From Streptomyces sp. RKAG293 (GTDB taxonomy: Bacteria; Actinomycetota; Actinomycetes; Streptomycetales; Streptomycetaceae): a stretch of 64,000 nt of DNA. The notes beneath the pieces are model-generated. The model was given only the letters and a program-made list of their open reading frames with translations. It was not told the origin of the DNA and did no database searches. Shown here in pieces: positions 8,572-17,615 of the stretch (its first letter is position 1; the number at the start of each line of letters is the position of its first letter). Where the stretch lies: the NCBI RefSeq assembly GCF_023701745.1, contig NZ_JAJOZB010000001.1, forward strand, positions 4,842,501 through 4,906,500, in the 5' to 3' direction. The position numbers and the translations under genes were made by a program.

Positions 8572-8716
8572 ACCCCTGTGTCCACACTCCGGGGGGCACC
8601 TCACGGCCCGAGCACGTACTCGACCTGTTTCGTCTCGCAGCCTGAGAACGTATCAGCCCTGCCGGCGGGACGCGGCAGTGTGCGAGTCTCGACACCTCGG
8701 GGGGCCGAGCGGGTGG

Positions 8717-9367
8717 TCAGCGGTCGCTGTGGCCCGGGATGACATGGCCGTGCTCGTAGGCGAGGACCACGGCGTGGGTGCGGTTGGCGGCGTTCAACTT
8801 GGTGAGGACGCTGCTGACGTGGGTTTTGACGGTTTCGAGGCTGACGACCAGGGTCTCGGCTATCTCGCGGTTGGTGCGGCCGGTCGCCATCAGCTGGAGG
8901 ACCCCCAGTTCGCGTTCGGTGAGCTTGGCGTCCGCCTGCCGTACGGGGCGGGCGTGCGCGCCTACGAGGCGGCGGACCGCATCGGGGAAGAGCATCACCT
9001 CGCCCTTCGCGATGGTGCGGACTGCGTCGGCGATCTGCTGGGACGGAGTGCGTTTGAGGACGAAGCCGTCCGCACCCGCCAGCAACGCGTCGTAGACGTT
9101 CTCGTCGTTCTCGAACGTCGTGACCATGATGATCCTGGGAGGGTCGGCCAGCTCAGCGCGGAGCAGCCGGGTGGCCTTGATGCCGTCGAGGCCGGGCATC
9201 TGGATGTCCATCAGGACGACGTCCGGCCGGTGCGCGGAGACCGTCGCCAGCGCCTGGGTCCCGTCGGCGACGTCGGCCAGCACGGTCAGGCCACGGGCAG
9301 TCAGTAGCGTGCGCAACCCCGTTCTGGCGAGCTCGTCGTCATCGACGAGAACGACGCTGACGTTCAT
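8717..9367 (-). CDS. NarL/LuxR-type response regulator
   Basis: From ATG 9367 this is 216 aa: a receiver domain with acidic residues D9-D11 and phospho-acceptor D54 (VVLMDIQMPG), then a LuxR HTH (LTERELGVLQLMATGRTNREIAETLVVSLETVKTHVSSVLTKL, read in pieces). The start codon overlaps the stop of the sensor kinase as ATGA (9364-9367), so translation is coupled. A longer frame upstream lies inside the kinase gene and was not used. The signal and the target genes are unknown. The divergent DUF998 gene beyond the kinase is one candidate. Confidence 0.92.
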   Translation of the reverse strand: MNVSVVLVDDDELARTGLRTLLTARGLTVLADVADGTQALATVSAHRPDVVLMDIQMPGLDGIKATRLLRAELADPPRIIMVTTFENDENVYDALLAGADGFVLKRTPSQQIADAVRTIAKGEVMLFPDAVRRLVGAHARPVRQADAKLTERELGVLQLMATGRTNREIAETLVVSLETVKTHVSSVLTKLNAANRTHAVVLAYEHGHVIPGHSDR

Positions 9368-10671
9368 CGCCCGTCCCGCAGCGGAAGCCGGGCCAACAGC
9401 CGCCACTGCCCGTCCTCGGGGCCCACTGTGAGCTCGCCGCGCAGCAGCCGGGCCCGCTCGGCGATCCCGGCCAGCCCGCGCCGCCCACGGGGCGCGGTGC
9501 TGGCGTTCGTGATCCCGTCTCGCCCGCGCGGAGGCGGAGAGGGAGCGGTAGCTTCACCCGCGGGCTCGTGGAGCTCGCGCGAGGGCGTGGCGACGGCGAT
9601 CGGGTTGGCGAGGTCCAGGCGCAGCCAGCGGCCCACGATGCGCAGGCGAAGGGTGATGCGGCCGGGCGCGCCGTGGCGCATGGCGTTCGTGAGCCCTTCC
9701 TGGACGATGCGGTAGCCCTCGCGGGAGATGTCGGCGGGAACGTCGGCGAGATCGCCGTCCACCTCGATGTCCAGGGCGGTGCCCGCGGCGCGCACGTTCT
9801 CAGTGAGTTCGCGCAGGTCGTCCAGGGTCCGGTGGGGATCGGCGGCGGTGGGTTCGGCGCGCAGGACGCCCAGGACGTGGTCGAGATCCTCGAGCGCGGC
9901 GCGGGAGGTGTCCTCGATGCCCGCCAGGGCGCGGCGGGCGGCGACCGGGTCGGTCTCCATCAGTTCGGCGGCCACCGCGGCCTGGATCGTGGAGGCGGTG
10001 AGTGTGTGCCCGATCGAGTCGTGCAGCTCCTGCGCCAGCTGGTTGCTCCGGGCGAGCCGATCGCGCTGCTCCTCCAGGGAGGTGAGGCGTTCGGCGGCGC
10101 CGTGCGCGAGCAGGAACGGGGCCGATCCGCGCAGCAGAGCGACGGCCGCCGCGCTCAAATAGACCGTCAGCGCCAGCGCGGCGAGCGCCACCGGAACGCT
10201 CCAGGCGCCCGCCCATCCGCCGCCGACCCGGACGGACGCCCCGGGCAGGTCGACGCGGTCGCCGCCGTCCCGCCACACCAGGGGGAACGTGAGCGCCGGA
10301 ACGAGCAGCAGCGCGGTCGCGACCATGAGGACGGCCCCGGTGAAGGCGTGCGCGCCCAGCCAGGCCGACGTGCGCAGCCAGCGTGAGACCCGGAACCGGG
10401 TGCCGTGCATCGGCACCGGGATGGCCGTTCCGAGCAGCCGGTTGGCCCCATGCACTGAGGCCGTCCGCGCGGCCTCGGGGTAGCCGAGCAGGACGAATAG
10501 CAGCAGGTAGACGACGCTGAACGCCACCGTACGGAACGTCCCGGACGGCACGATGGCGGCGGCCGCCGCGGCGGGCAGCACCGGCAGCAGCCCCAGCAGC
10601 GCGCCGGTGAAGGCGTACACCCAGCCGACGTAGGTACCCACGTGGAGCACTGGTCTCAGCATCCGCAACAT
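9364..10671 (-). CDS. Two-component sensor histidine kinase (HisKA_3 type)
   Basis: The 435-aa membrane kinase has about four to six hydrophobic segments in residues 10-185. A HisKA_3 dimerisation domain follows, with the phospho-acceptor H217 in QELHDSIGHTLT, then a HATPase_c domain (N box EGLTNAMRHG and a glycine-rich end GRRGLAGIAERARLL). It pairs with the coupled NarL-type regulator. There is no extracytoplasmic sensor domain, so sensing is probably within the membrane. AAAGGA lies upstream of the start. Confidence 0.9.
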   Translation of the reverse strand: MLRMLRPVLHVGTYVGWVYAFTGALLGLLPVLPAAAAAAIVPSGTFRTVAFSVVYLLLFVLLGYPEAARTASVHGANRLLGTAIPVPMHGTRFRVSRWLRTSAWLGAHAFTGAVLMVATALLLVPALTFPLVWRDGGDRVDLPGASVRVGGGWAGAWSVPVALAALALTVYLSAAAVALLRGSAPFLLAHGAAERLTSLEEQRDRLARSNQLAQELHDSIGHTLTASTIQAAVAAELMETDPVAARRALAGIEDTSRAALEDLDHVLGVLRAEPTAADPHRTLDDLRELTENVRAAGTALDIEVDGDLADVPADISREGYRIVQEGLTNAMRHGAPGRITLRLRIVGRWLRLDLANPIAVATPSRELHEPAGEATAPSPPPRGRDGITNASTAPRGRRGLAGIAERARLLRGELTVGPEDGQWRLLARLPLRDGR

Positions 10672-10834
10672 GCCCTGATCCTTTCAATGTGCATCCGGTG
10701 TGTGCCACCACTCATCCGAGCGTCCCGTTTCTCCCTCGTACGGGGGAGGCCGATTTGGCTCGTCCCCGCGATGCCGGGACGGGGCCCGCCCCGGCATCGT
10801 CGGTTGTGTTCACACCGACTGAGAGGGGCACCGG

Positions 10835-11470
10835 ATGACGACGGCCACACGGACGAGAGCGGGCGCGGTGGCGTGGATCGTGGGCGCCGCCCAGTTCTTC
10901 CTGATCCATCTGATCGTTCAACTGAGCTGGAAGAACCCGTCCTACAGCTGGTCGCGCAACAACGTCAGCGACCTGGGCAACCTGCGGTGCGGGCCGTGGG
11001 GCGACAACAAGCGGTACGTCTGCTCGCCGCTGCACAACCTGATGAACGTGGGGATCGCGCTGGAAGGACTGCTGCTCCTGACCGGCCTGATCGTGATCGG
11101 CTCCCTGTGGGAACGGCGCCTTGCGCAGGGCCTCCTGTGCGTCGCGGCAGGCGCATGGATCATGGTCGGGTTCGTGCCTGCGGACTCCAACGAGAACCTG
11201 CACGTCCTGGGCGCGCTGCTCGTCACGGTCTTCGGTAACCTCGGCCTGATCCTGCACGGATGGCGGCACCAGCGGCGGCCCGACCGAGTTCTCGCCCTCT
11301 GCCTCGGCCTCGCCGGCTTGCTGGCCACGTTCCTGTTCTTCGCCCAGATCTACCTGGGGCTGGGCATGGGCGGCATGGAACGGTTCGCGGTCTTCGGCAT
11401 GCAGGCATGGACGTTCGTCACCGGCTGCCTCCTGCTCCGTACAGGCTCTCGGGTGCAGAGCCGAGCCTGA
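10835..11470 (+). CDS. DUF998 family membrane protein
   Basis: This 211-aa protein starts at ATG 10835 after GAGAGGGG. It has about six membrane segments and the DUF998 features WSRNNVSDLGNLRCG and LHNLMNVGIALEG. It is divergent from the two-component operon with a 160-bp gap. This arrangement suggests, but does not show, control by that system. The biochemical function of the family is not known. Confidence 0.75.
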   Translation: MTTATRTRAGAVAWIVGAAQFFLIHLIVQLSWKNPSYSWSRNNVSDLGNLRCGPWGDNKRYVCSPLHNLMNVGIALEGLLLLTGLIVIGSLWERRLAQGLLCVAAGAWIMVGFVPADSNENLHVLGALLVTVFGNLGLILHGWRHQRRPDRVLALCLGLAGLLATFLFFAQIYLGLGMGGMERFAVFGMQAWTFVTGCLLLRTGSRVQSRA

Positions 11471-11790
11471 CTCGCCGCTATCCATCGGATCCGCGAGTTC
11501 GGAGGACCCGGGCGGCGACCGACAGCTGAACCTGGCCTTAGGGTAGGCACGGGACAGCCCCGGCACTTTCGCCGGGTCGATCGCTGCCCGGGGGCGGGCG
11601 CCGCGGGTGACCAGCTCGGAGCTCAATGGGACGAAGCCTCCGAGACCATAGTGACGCGACCGCGCGAGAACCGAAACGGTCGACCTTGGGTGGGAGCAGG
11701 GCAGGCTGGGCCACCAGCCTTGCCACCAGAACGACTTGTCGTCCCCTGGAGCCGTCCGAGGCCTTTGAACCGGGGATCAGCGGAGCGACC
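11471..11790. other. Intergenic region, nothing convincing
   Basis: These 320 bases lie between two convergent membrane-protein genes. Short frames are present on both strands but have shadow-like composition and no ribosome site. GCCCCGGCACTTTCGCCGGG near 11557 could form a weak hairpin. I see no other feature. Confidence 0.4.
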
Positions 11791-12477
11791 TCAGGCGGAT
11801 CCGACGAGCACACGATCGGTGAGTCGGCGGGAGACGAACAGGACGGCCAGTCCGAGAACGAAGCCGTAGGCGGAGACCAGGCCGTGGCCGTTGTCCTGCC
11901 CGAACCACATGGCCAGGCCCAGGGCCGGGACGGCGAGCGCGAGCAACCGCTGATTGCGATTCGCTGCGTGCTGCAGCAGGGCGGCGGCAAGGGTCGAGCC
12001 GAGGAAGTAGGTCGCGCCGGAGCTGCCGGCGAAGTTCCTCGGGTCGGTGCTGCGTTCTTCGCCGAAGAGGGCGTCGATCCAGGACGGCAGCAGGATGCCC
12101 GCGAAGAACAGCGCGGTCGCGATAGGCCACTTCCAGTACCACTGCGCGAAGGCCGCGATGACGGCGAGGGTGGCGAGGTTCCAGGCCGTTCCGCCGATGC
12201 CGCCGTTCTGCATGAACACCGACGTCACGACGCGCCACCACCCGCTCTTGGCAGGATCGGCGTCGAGGGCATCCATTGCCCCGCTCCAAACCTGCTGCAG
12301 TACCACCGCCCCGACGGCCACCGTGGTCACCGCGATGGCCGCCCAAGGCACCGGCCGGCCCTCCCACGGCCGCTCGCCGAGCAGCGCCAGCCCGCAGCGG
12401 AACATGAGCACCATCAGTGCCGCGGTGGTGAGGTTGAAAATGATGACGTCCACTTGTCCCCCGATCTTGAAAAACAT
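11791..12477 (-). CDS. Rhomboid-like intramembrane protease family protein
   Basis: The 228-aa product has about six membrane helices. It contains WWRVVTSVFMQNGGIGGTAW (rhomboid L1-like W-R region), a Ser motif GSSGATYFLGS, and a later His in DNGHGLVSAYGFVLG. The Ser and His positions fit the rhomboid catalytic dyad in TM4 and TM6. A second protein with the same plan lies at 13753-14436. The start at 12477 has only a weak ribosome site. The substrate is unknown, and it could be an inactive homologue. Confidence 0.6.
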   Translation of the reverse strand: MFFKIGGQVDVIIFNLTTAALMVLMFRCGLALLGERPWEGRPVPWAAIAVTTVAVGAVVLQQVWSGAMDALDADPAKSGWWRVVTSVFMQNGGIGGTAWNLATLAVIAAFAQWYWKWPIATALFFAGILLPSWIDALFGEERSTDPRNFAGSSGATYFLGSTLAAALLQHAANRNQRLLALAVPALGLAMWFGQDNGHGLVSAYGFVLGLAVLFVSRRLTDRVLVGSA

Positions 12478-12808
12478 CTGATTCTTGCATCAACCAGGGT
12501 CGAAAGAAACCGCAGGCCGGGGCTTACCGACGGGTTTTCGGAGGCGGTACGATCGAAGATCGAAAAGCTCGAGACCAGGCTGTCCGGGCACAAGCCCGAC
12601 GAGCCGCCTGCCGCCGCCACACGACGACTGAGGGCTGTCCCGTAGTCCCTGGCGGGGCACCCGACGACAGCTACGGCACCCCGCTGCGTTGTCGGAACGC
12701 CCGCCGGCGTGTCCGGCAGATCCGGCCTTCATGGCACGGGAGTTCAGCCGCTGGCGTGGCGAATCCTTCGGTGGTGCCGGGTCGCGCTCCGGTAACCCTG
12801 AGGGCTCC
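12478..12808. other. Intergenic region, possible mobile-element scar
   Basis: No gene is supported here. GGGCTGTCCCGTAGTCCC near 12633 resembles the outer ends of some Streptomyces insertion sequences, but I found no partner end or transposase code. The rest is unremarkable. Confidence 0.3.
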
Positions 12809-13576
12809 TCAGGCCTGGCGTGTCGGCAGGACGACGATCTGGCGGAGGTTGACCGTGCGGGGGCGGCTGGCGACGTAGGCGACGAGGTCGGCGATCTGTT
12901 CGGCGGTGAGCGGGCCGATGAGGTCGAAGAGCTCGCCGAGCTGGCCGTCCGAGCCGAGCCCGGGGTTGTCGATGTGGTTGCCGAGTTCGGTGTCGGTGAG
13001 CCCGGGCTCGATGTTCGTGACCCGGACGTCACGGGGGCCGAACTCGGTTCTCAGCGAGGCCGACAGCTGAGTGAGGGCGGCCTTGGTCGCACCGTAGACC
13101 GCGTAGCCGGGGAAGGCCACATGGGCCCCGATCGAGGAGATATTGATCAGGTCAGCGGTGTGCCCGTCCGCCGCTGCCGAGATCAGGTCGGCGGTGAAGG
13201 CCTCGATGACGTTCAGGACACCGGTCACATTGGTGTCGATCATTCGGGCCCACTCGTCGGCCCTGCCGTGCTCGATCGGGTTGGGCAGCATCACCCCGGC
13301 CGCGTTGACCACCAGATCGACCCGTCCCAGCTCCGCCTTGGCCCGTCGGGCCACGCCGGTGACGGCGTCCCGATCGGTGACGTCGACGGGCAACGCGAGC
13401 GCGCGGCCGCCTGCGGCATCGATCCGGTCCGCGAGTTCCTTGAGGCGTTCCTCGCGGCGGGCCAGGAGAGCCACGCTCGCGCCGTGCTCGGCGAGGAGCA
13501 GCGCCGCGGCGGCGCCCATGCCGCTCGCCGCGCCGGTGATGACGGCCGTCCTGCCGGACAGGGTGGTATAGCTCAT
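12809..13576 (-). CDS. Short-chain dehydrogenase/reductase
   Basis: This classical SDR of 255 aa has the cofactor motif TGAASGMG (residues about 15-22) and the NAAG motif (VVNAAGVM). The catalytic Ser lies in INISSIGAHVAF, with Tyr and Lys in YAVYGATKAAL. It ends with a substrate-binding loop EPGLTDTELGNHIDNPG. The basic residues after the first strand (LARREERL) suggest NADP(H). It lies between two rhomboid-like genes. The substrate cannot be told from sequence. Confidence 0.88.
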   Translation of the reverse strand: MSYTTLSGRTAVITGAASGMGAAAALLLAEHGASVALLARREERLKELADRIDAAGGRALALPVDVTDRDAVTGVARRAKAELGRVDLVVNAAGVMLPNPIEHGRADEWARMIDTNVTGVLNVIEAFTADLISAAADGHTADLINISSIGAHVAFPGYAVYGATKAALTQLSASLRTEFGPRDVRVTNIEPGLTDTELGNHIDNPGLGSDGQLGELFDLIGPLTAEQIADLVAYVASRPRTVNLRQIVVLPTRQA

Positions 13577-13752
13577 GGTGAGGTCCCCTTTTCAGTCGGT
13601 CCGATTCTTCGGTCAGCGGCGTTACCCGGTCCAAGACCTGTGGGCTACCGGTCGATGCCTCAGGAGTCTCTCGTCGGCGGGACATTTGTACTGGCGAGAG
13701 CAGGACCGGTCGGCTCTGCCGCAGGCCTCCGTTCCGACTTGATACTTGCCGC

Positions 13753-14436
13753 ATGCCGATCTTCAAGCGCTTTCCGATGCTGACCACAGCGGTGTTCCTG
13801 AGTACTCTCGGGGTCGATGTCGTGCAGTTCTCGGCGCACGGAGTCCTCGAGGATCTGCAGCGGACCCCGGCCGGCCTGCACGGCGGCTGGTGGCGTACGG
13901 GCACCGCGCTCTTCGTTCAGGACGGCGGTATCTTCGGCGCGGTGACCAACCTGGTCTTCCTGCTGGTGATCGGCACGATCGCCGAGCAGACGCTGTCGAG
14001 GCCGCGCTGGCTCCTGCAGTACTTCGGGGTGGGCCTGGCCTCGGAGTTCGTCGGATACGCCTGGCAGCCGGTCGGCGGTGGCAACTCCATCGCGGTCTGC
14101 GGGCTGGCCGGTGCGGTCGCCTTGGCACTCTGGCAGGAGGACGCATCTCTGCCCGGATACACGGCGCAGGCGCTGCTGTTCTGGAGCGGAGCCCTGGTCG
14201 GCACCCTCTGGTCGAGCGGCTACCTCCTGTCGGCCCTCGTCTGTGTGGCCGGCTCGGTGCTGATCCGGATCTGCGCGGAGAACCGGGTGGCCGTCGGCCG
14301 GCCGACGGCCCTGGCTGTGGCCGCGGTCGGGGTCGGGTTGACCGCCGCCGAGAACATCCACGGTCCGGCGCTTCTCCTCGGTGGTATTTTCGCCGTGCTC
14401 CTGTCGGTCAAGGTGCACCAGCCGGGTGACGTCTGA
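13753..14436 (+). CDS. Rhomboid-like membrane protein
   Basis: The 227-aa protein shares its plan with the protein at 11791: WWRTGTALFVQDGGIFGAV, NLVFLLVIGTIAEQ, then a Ser motif GNSIAVCGLAGA and a late His in ENIHGPALLLGGIF. The Ser sits in GNSIA instead of the usual GxSGA. Its stop TGA shares one base with the ATG of the AfsR-like gene (TGATG at 14434-14438), so the two are translationally coupled. Confidence 0.6.
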   Translation: MPIFKRFPMLTTAVFLSTLGVDVVQFSAHGVLEDLQRTPAGLHGGWWRTGTALFVQDGGIFGAVTNLVFLLVIGTIAEQTLSRPRWLLQYFGVGLASEFVGYAWQPVGGGNSIAVCGLAGAVALALWQEDASLPGYTAQALLFWSGALVGTLWSSGYLLSALVCVAGSVLIRICAENRVAVGRPTALAVAAVGVGLTAAENIHGPALLLGGIFAVLLSVKVHQPGDV

Positions 14437-16523
14437 TGTGGGTCGCACTGCTGGGCCCGGTCAGGGTCCTGCGCGCCGACGGAACGCCGGTCAACGTCGG
14501 AGGTCCGCTGGTCCGAACGCTGCTGACCCTCCTCGCCGTGGAACCGGGAAGGACGGTCCCCGCCGACCAATTGGTCGACGCACTCTGGGGTGAACGGACT
14601 CCGGCGAACGCGGCCAACGCGCTGCAGACGCTGGTGAAACGGCTGCGCGCCGCCCTCGGCCCGGAGCTTCCGATCGTGGCGGGGGCTTCCGGTTACGCCC
14701 TGGCGATCGAGCCGGAGGACGTCGACGTCCAGCGCTTCACCCGGCTCGCCGCCCAGGGCCGAGTGTCCCTGCGGCGTGGCGACGCCAGCTCTGCGGCGGC
14801 CCTGCTCGACGAGGCGCTCGAACTCTGGCGCGGCCCCGCCCCGGCGGAGCTCCGGTTCCTCGAGGACCAGCGGCTCGACTCCGTGGAGGCCAGGGCGGAC
14901 GCCTACCTGGCTCTCGGCCGGGCCGCTGAGCTCGTCCGGGAACTCGCGGCGGCCGCCGCCGCGCAGCCGCTGCGCGAGTCCCTCGCGGCCCGGCTGATCC
15001 GGGCCCAGGCGGCGGCAGGGCTGCGATCCGAGGCGACAGAGACCTTCGAACGGACCCGGGACCTGCTCGCCGGGGAGCTGGGAGTCGATCCGTCGCCCGC
15101 TCTGGCCGAGGCCTTGCGGATCACGATGCTCCCCGTCGGTCCGCCGACCAATCTACGGAGCAGGCTGACCAGCTTCGTCGGGATGGACGCCGAGGTCGTC
15201 CGGACCGGTGCGCTGCTCGAGGCCACCCGGTTGGTCACCTTGGTGGGCCCTGGCGGAGTCGGAAAGACCCGGCTGGCCTGCGAGGCGGCGATCCGGCTGG
15301 CCGACCGCTGGCCCAGCGGGAGTTGGCTGGTCGAGCTCGCCCCGGTGGCCGACGGCGCGTCGGTGGGCAGTGCGATACTGTCGGCCCTCGGCGTCCGCGA
15401 CATCCTCGAAGGCGACCCGTCCGACCAGCTCGTGGCGGTGCTGACCGGCAAACGGTTGCTGCTCATCGTCGACAACTGCGAGCGCCTGCTGCAGGCGGTG
15501 GCCCCGCTGATCGACGGGATCCTCGCCCGCTGTCCTGAGCTGACGGTGCTCTGCACGAGCAGGGAACCCCTCGGGGTGGACGGCGAGATGCTCTGCCCGG
15601 TGCCGCCGCTGGCGCTTCCGCCGGCCGACGCCACCGTGGCCGAGGCGGCCGGCTTCCCGGCCGTACGGCTGCTCACCGACCGGGCCGTGGCCGTGCGGCC
15701 CGGCTTCGTCCTCGACAAGGACAACTGCGCGGACGTCTGCGCGATCTGCCGTCGGCTGGACGGTCTGCCGCTCGCCATCGAACTCGCCGCCGCCCGGCTG
15801 CGGGCGCTGAGCCCGGCTCAGATCGCGGCCCGGCTCGATGACCGGTTCCGGTTGCTGACCGGCGGCAGCCGGGCGGCGCTGCCCCGGCATCAGACCCTCC
15901 GCGCCGTCGTCGCCTGGAGCTGGGAGTCACTCACCGGCCCTGAGCGCGAACTCGCCCGCAGGCTCTCGGTCTTCTCCGGAACCGCGACCATGGACAGCGC
16001 CGAGCGGGTCTGCGGCGGCGACGTGCTCGAAACGCTCACTTCGCTGGTGGACAAGTCCCTGGTGGAGACCGACGGTGAGCGCTACTGGATGCTGGAGACG
16101 ATCAGGGCGTACGCCGCCGAGGAACTGGCGGCGGCGGGGGAGAGCACCGCGGTGGCGAGGACTCACGCCGACTACTTCCTGGACCTGGTGGAGCGAGCCG
16201 AACCCATGCTGCGCACCTCGGAACAGGCCGACTGGATCGCCCGGCTGATCGTCGAGAACGACAACTGCGTGGCGGCCCTCGACTGGGCGATCTCGGCCGG
16301 TGACGTCGAACGGTTGCTGAGGCTCTGCGGAGCGCTCGTCTGGTACTGGCTGCTCCGAGGGTGCCGTGCTGAGGCGGACCTGTGGCTCCACCGGGTCCTG
16401 GACCTGGTGGACGGAGGTCCTCCGCCTGCCCCGGCCGGGGTCTGCCCGAGCCGTTCGGCCCTGGCCCGGTTCCGTCAGGCCCAGGCCGAACTCGCCCGCG
16501 GCCAGGGCGACCTGAATCGCTGA
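14436..16523 (+). CDS. AfsR/SARP-type regulator with BTAD and NB-ARC domains, short C-terminus
   Basis: The 695-aa protein has an OmpR-like winged helix (residues about 1-90), a bacterial transcriptional activation domain (about 95-240), and an NB-ARC ATPase with Walker A LVGPGGVGKTRLACEAA, Walker B LLLIVDNCERLL and GLPLAIELAAARL. After about residue 610 only a short helical stretch precedes the stop. Relatives usually carry a long TPR tail, so the C-terminus seems to be lost. Such proteins bind DNA near promoters of secondary-metabolism genes. It is coupled to the upstream rhomboid-like gene. Confidence 0.82.
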   Translation: MWVALLGPVRVLRADGTPVNVGGPLVRTLLTLLAVEPGRTVPADQLVDALWGERTPANAANALQTLVKRLRAALGPELPIVAGASGYALAIEPEDVDVQRFTRLAAQGRVSLRRGDASSAAALLDEALELWRGPAPAELRFLEDQRLDSVEARADAYLALGRAAELVRELAAAAAAQPLRESLAARLIRAQAAAGLRSEATETFERTRDLLAGELGVDPSPALAEALRITMLPVGPPTNLRSRLTSFVGMDAEVVRTGALLEATRLVTLVGPGGVGKTRLACEAAIRLADRWPSGSWLVELAPVADGASVGSAILSALGVRDILEGDPSDQLVAVLTGKRLLLIVDNCERLLQAVAPLIDGILARCPELTVLCTSREPLGVDGEMLCPVPPLALPPADATVAEAAGFPAVRLLTDRAVAVRPGFVLDKDNCADVCAICRRLDGLPLAIELAAARLRALSPAQIAARLDDRFRLLTGGSRAALPRHQTLRAVVAWSWESLTGPERELARRLSVFSGTATMDSAERVCGGDVLETLTSLVDKSLVETDGERYWMLETIRAYAAEELAAAGESTAVARTHADYFLDLVERAEPMLRTSEQADWIARLIVENDNCVAALDWAISAGDVERLLRLCGALVWYWLLRGCRAEADLWLHRVLDLVDGGPPPAPAGVCPSRSALARFRQAQAELARGQGDLNR

Positions 16524-16619
16524 CACGCGCTACCAGCGGTTTGCCAGGCGTCTCCACGACCCTGTCCACCGGGGTGTGACCGGCGGGGTGGTCCTTCTCC
16601 ATTGATCGAGGGGTGAAGT

Positions 16620-17537
16620 GTGCAGGTGGATCTGAGGGTGCTCCGGTACGTGATCGCGGTGGCGGACGAGGGAGGGTTTCAGCGGGCGGCCGCACGGCTG
16701 CATCTCGCGCAGCCATCGTTGAGTCGGCAGATCCGGGATCTGGAACGTGCCATGGGGGTACGGTTGTTCGACCGACGGCCGACGAGGCTGACGGTGCCGG
16801 GAGAGGTCTTCGTGGAGTCGGCCCGGCTGCTGCTGGCCGAGGCCGACGGGCTGGTGGAACGCACGTTGAGGGCAGCCGGCACCCGGCATGCCCGGCTCGG
16901 CTACGTCGGGGTCGCGGGCTATGACACCGTGCCGAGGCTGCTGGCGGCCGTCCACGACAGCCATCCAGGCATCCAGGTGGACGCACGCGAGGCCTGGACG
17001 CCCGATCTGGAGTTGGCGCTGCGCGATCGCAGGCTGGACCTGGCTCTGTCGTACGGCATGGTCCAGCGTGACGGCCTGCTCAGGGCCGTCTTGCGTCGTG
17101 AGCCGCTGGTGGCGATCGTGGACGCCGGGCATCGGCTGGCCGCCGTTCCCGCCATCTCGCTCGGCGACCTGCACGGCGAGACGTTCTGTTTCTTCGCGCG
17201 GCATCTCGCTCCGGGCTACTACGACCAGGTGGTGGAGGCGCTCGGCGCCGCCGAGGCGGACTTCCCGCTCTGGGAGCATCCACTGCCGGGATTGCGGCGG
17301 ACCCCGCTCCGAGGCCGTGAGGGATTCACCCTCGTTCCGAGATCGGTGGCTCCGCATCTGCCGGGGCATCTCGTCTCGGTGCCGCTCCACGAGGATCTGC
17401 CACCGATCGACCTTGACATCTTCTGGCGTCCCGACGACCTGTGCCCGGCCGGGCTGCTCCTGCTCCAGACGGTCCTGGCGACCGCGAGCGCCCAGTCCTG
17501 GCTGATCCCGACAGACCCTTCGGGCATCAGTCGATAG
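16620..17537 (+). CDS. LysR-family transcriptional regulator
   Basis: The 305-aa protein has an N-terminal LysR HTH (LRVLRYVIAVADEGGFQRAAARLHLAQPSLSRQIRDLE, in pieces) and a periplasmic-binding-like effector domain. The GTG at 16620 gives the family-typical N-terminus MQVDLRVLRY. It precedes, on the same strand, the SDR/oxidoreductase/MFS gene set that it most likely controls. The 78-bp gap could hold a promoter. Confidence 0.88.
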   Translation: MQVDLRVLRYVIAVADEGGFQRAAARLHLAQPSLSRQIRDLERAMGVRLFDRRPTRLTVPGEVFVESARLLLAEADGLVERTLRAAGTRHARLGYVGVAGYDTVPRLLAAVHDSHPGIQVDAREAWTPDLELALRDRRLDLALSYGMVQRDGLLRAVLRREPLVAIVDAGHRLAAVPAISLGDLHGETFCFFARHLAPGYYDQVVEALGAAEADFPLWEHPLPGLRRTPLRGREGFTLVPRSVAPHLPGHLVSVPLHEDLPPIDLDIFWRPDDLCPAGLLLLQTVLATASAQSWLIPTDPSGISR

Positions 17538-17615
17538 CTGATGCGTATTGGACCCGGCGATCGGCCGAAATCCACACTGGCCCAGTTCCCCTCAAGCCTG
17601 GCAAAGGACGAGCCC

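Larger units (their letters stand above)
7569..8603 (+). mobile_element. IS3-family insertion sequence, decayed
   Basis: The element is 1035 bp. The left end TGAGGTGATCCCCGTGGTG and the inverted right end TGAGGTGCCCCCCGGAGTG match over about 27 bp with a few mismatches, continue GTGGACACA in both, and begin TG...CA as in IS3. It carries orfA and orfB overlapping by ATGA-like coupling. No clear target-site duplication is visible (AGG against CGG). OrfB is broken, so the copy should not move by itself. Confidence 0.85.

Noticed and set aside
12630-12700. GGGCTGTCCCGTAGTCCC, resembling an insertion-sequence end
   Set aside because: No matching opposite end, target duplication or transposase code nearby.
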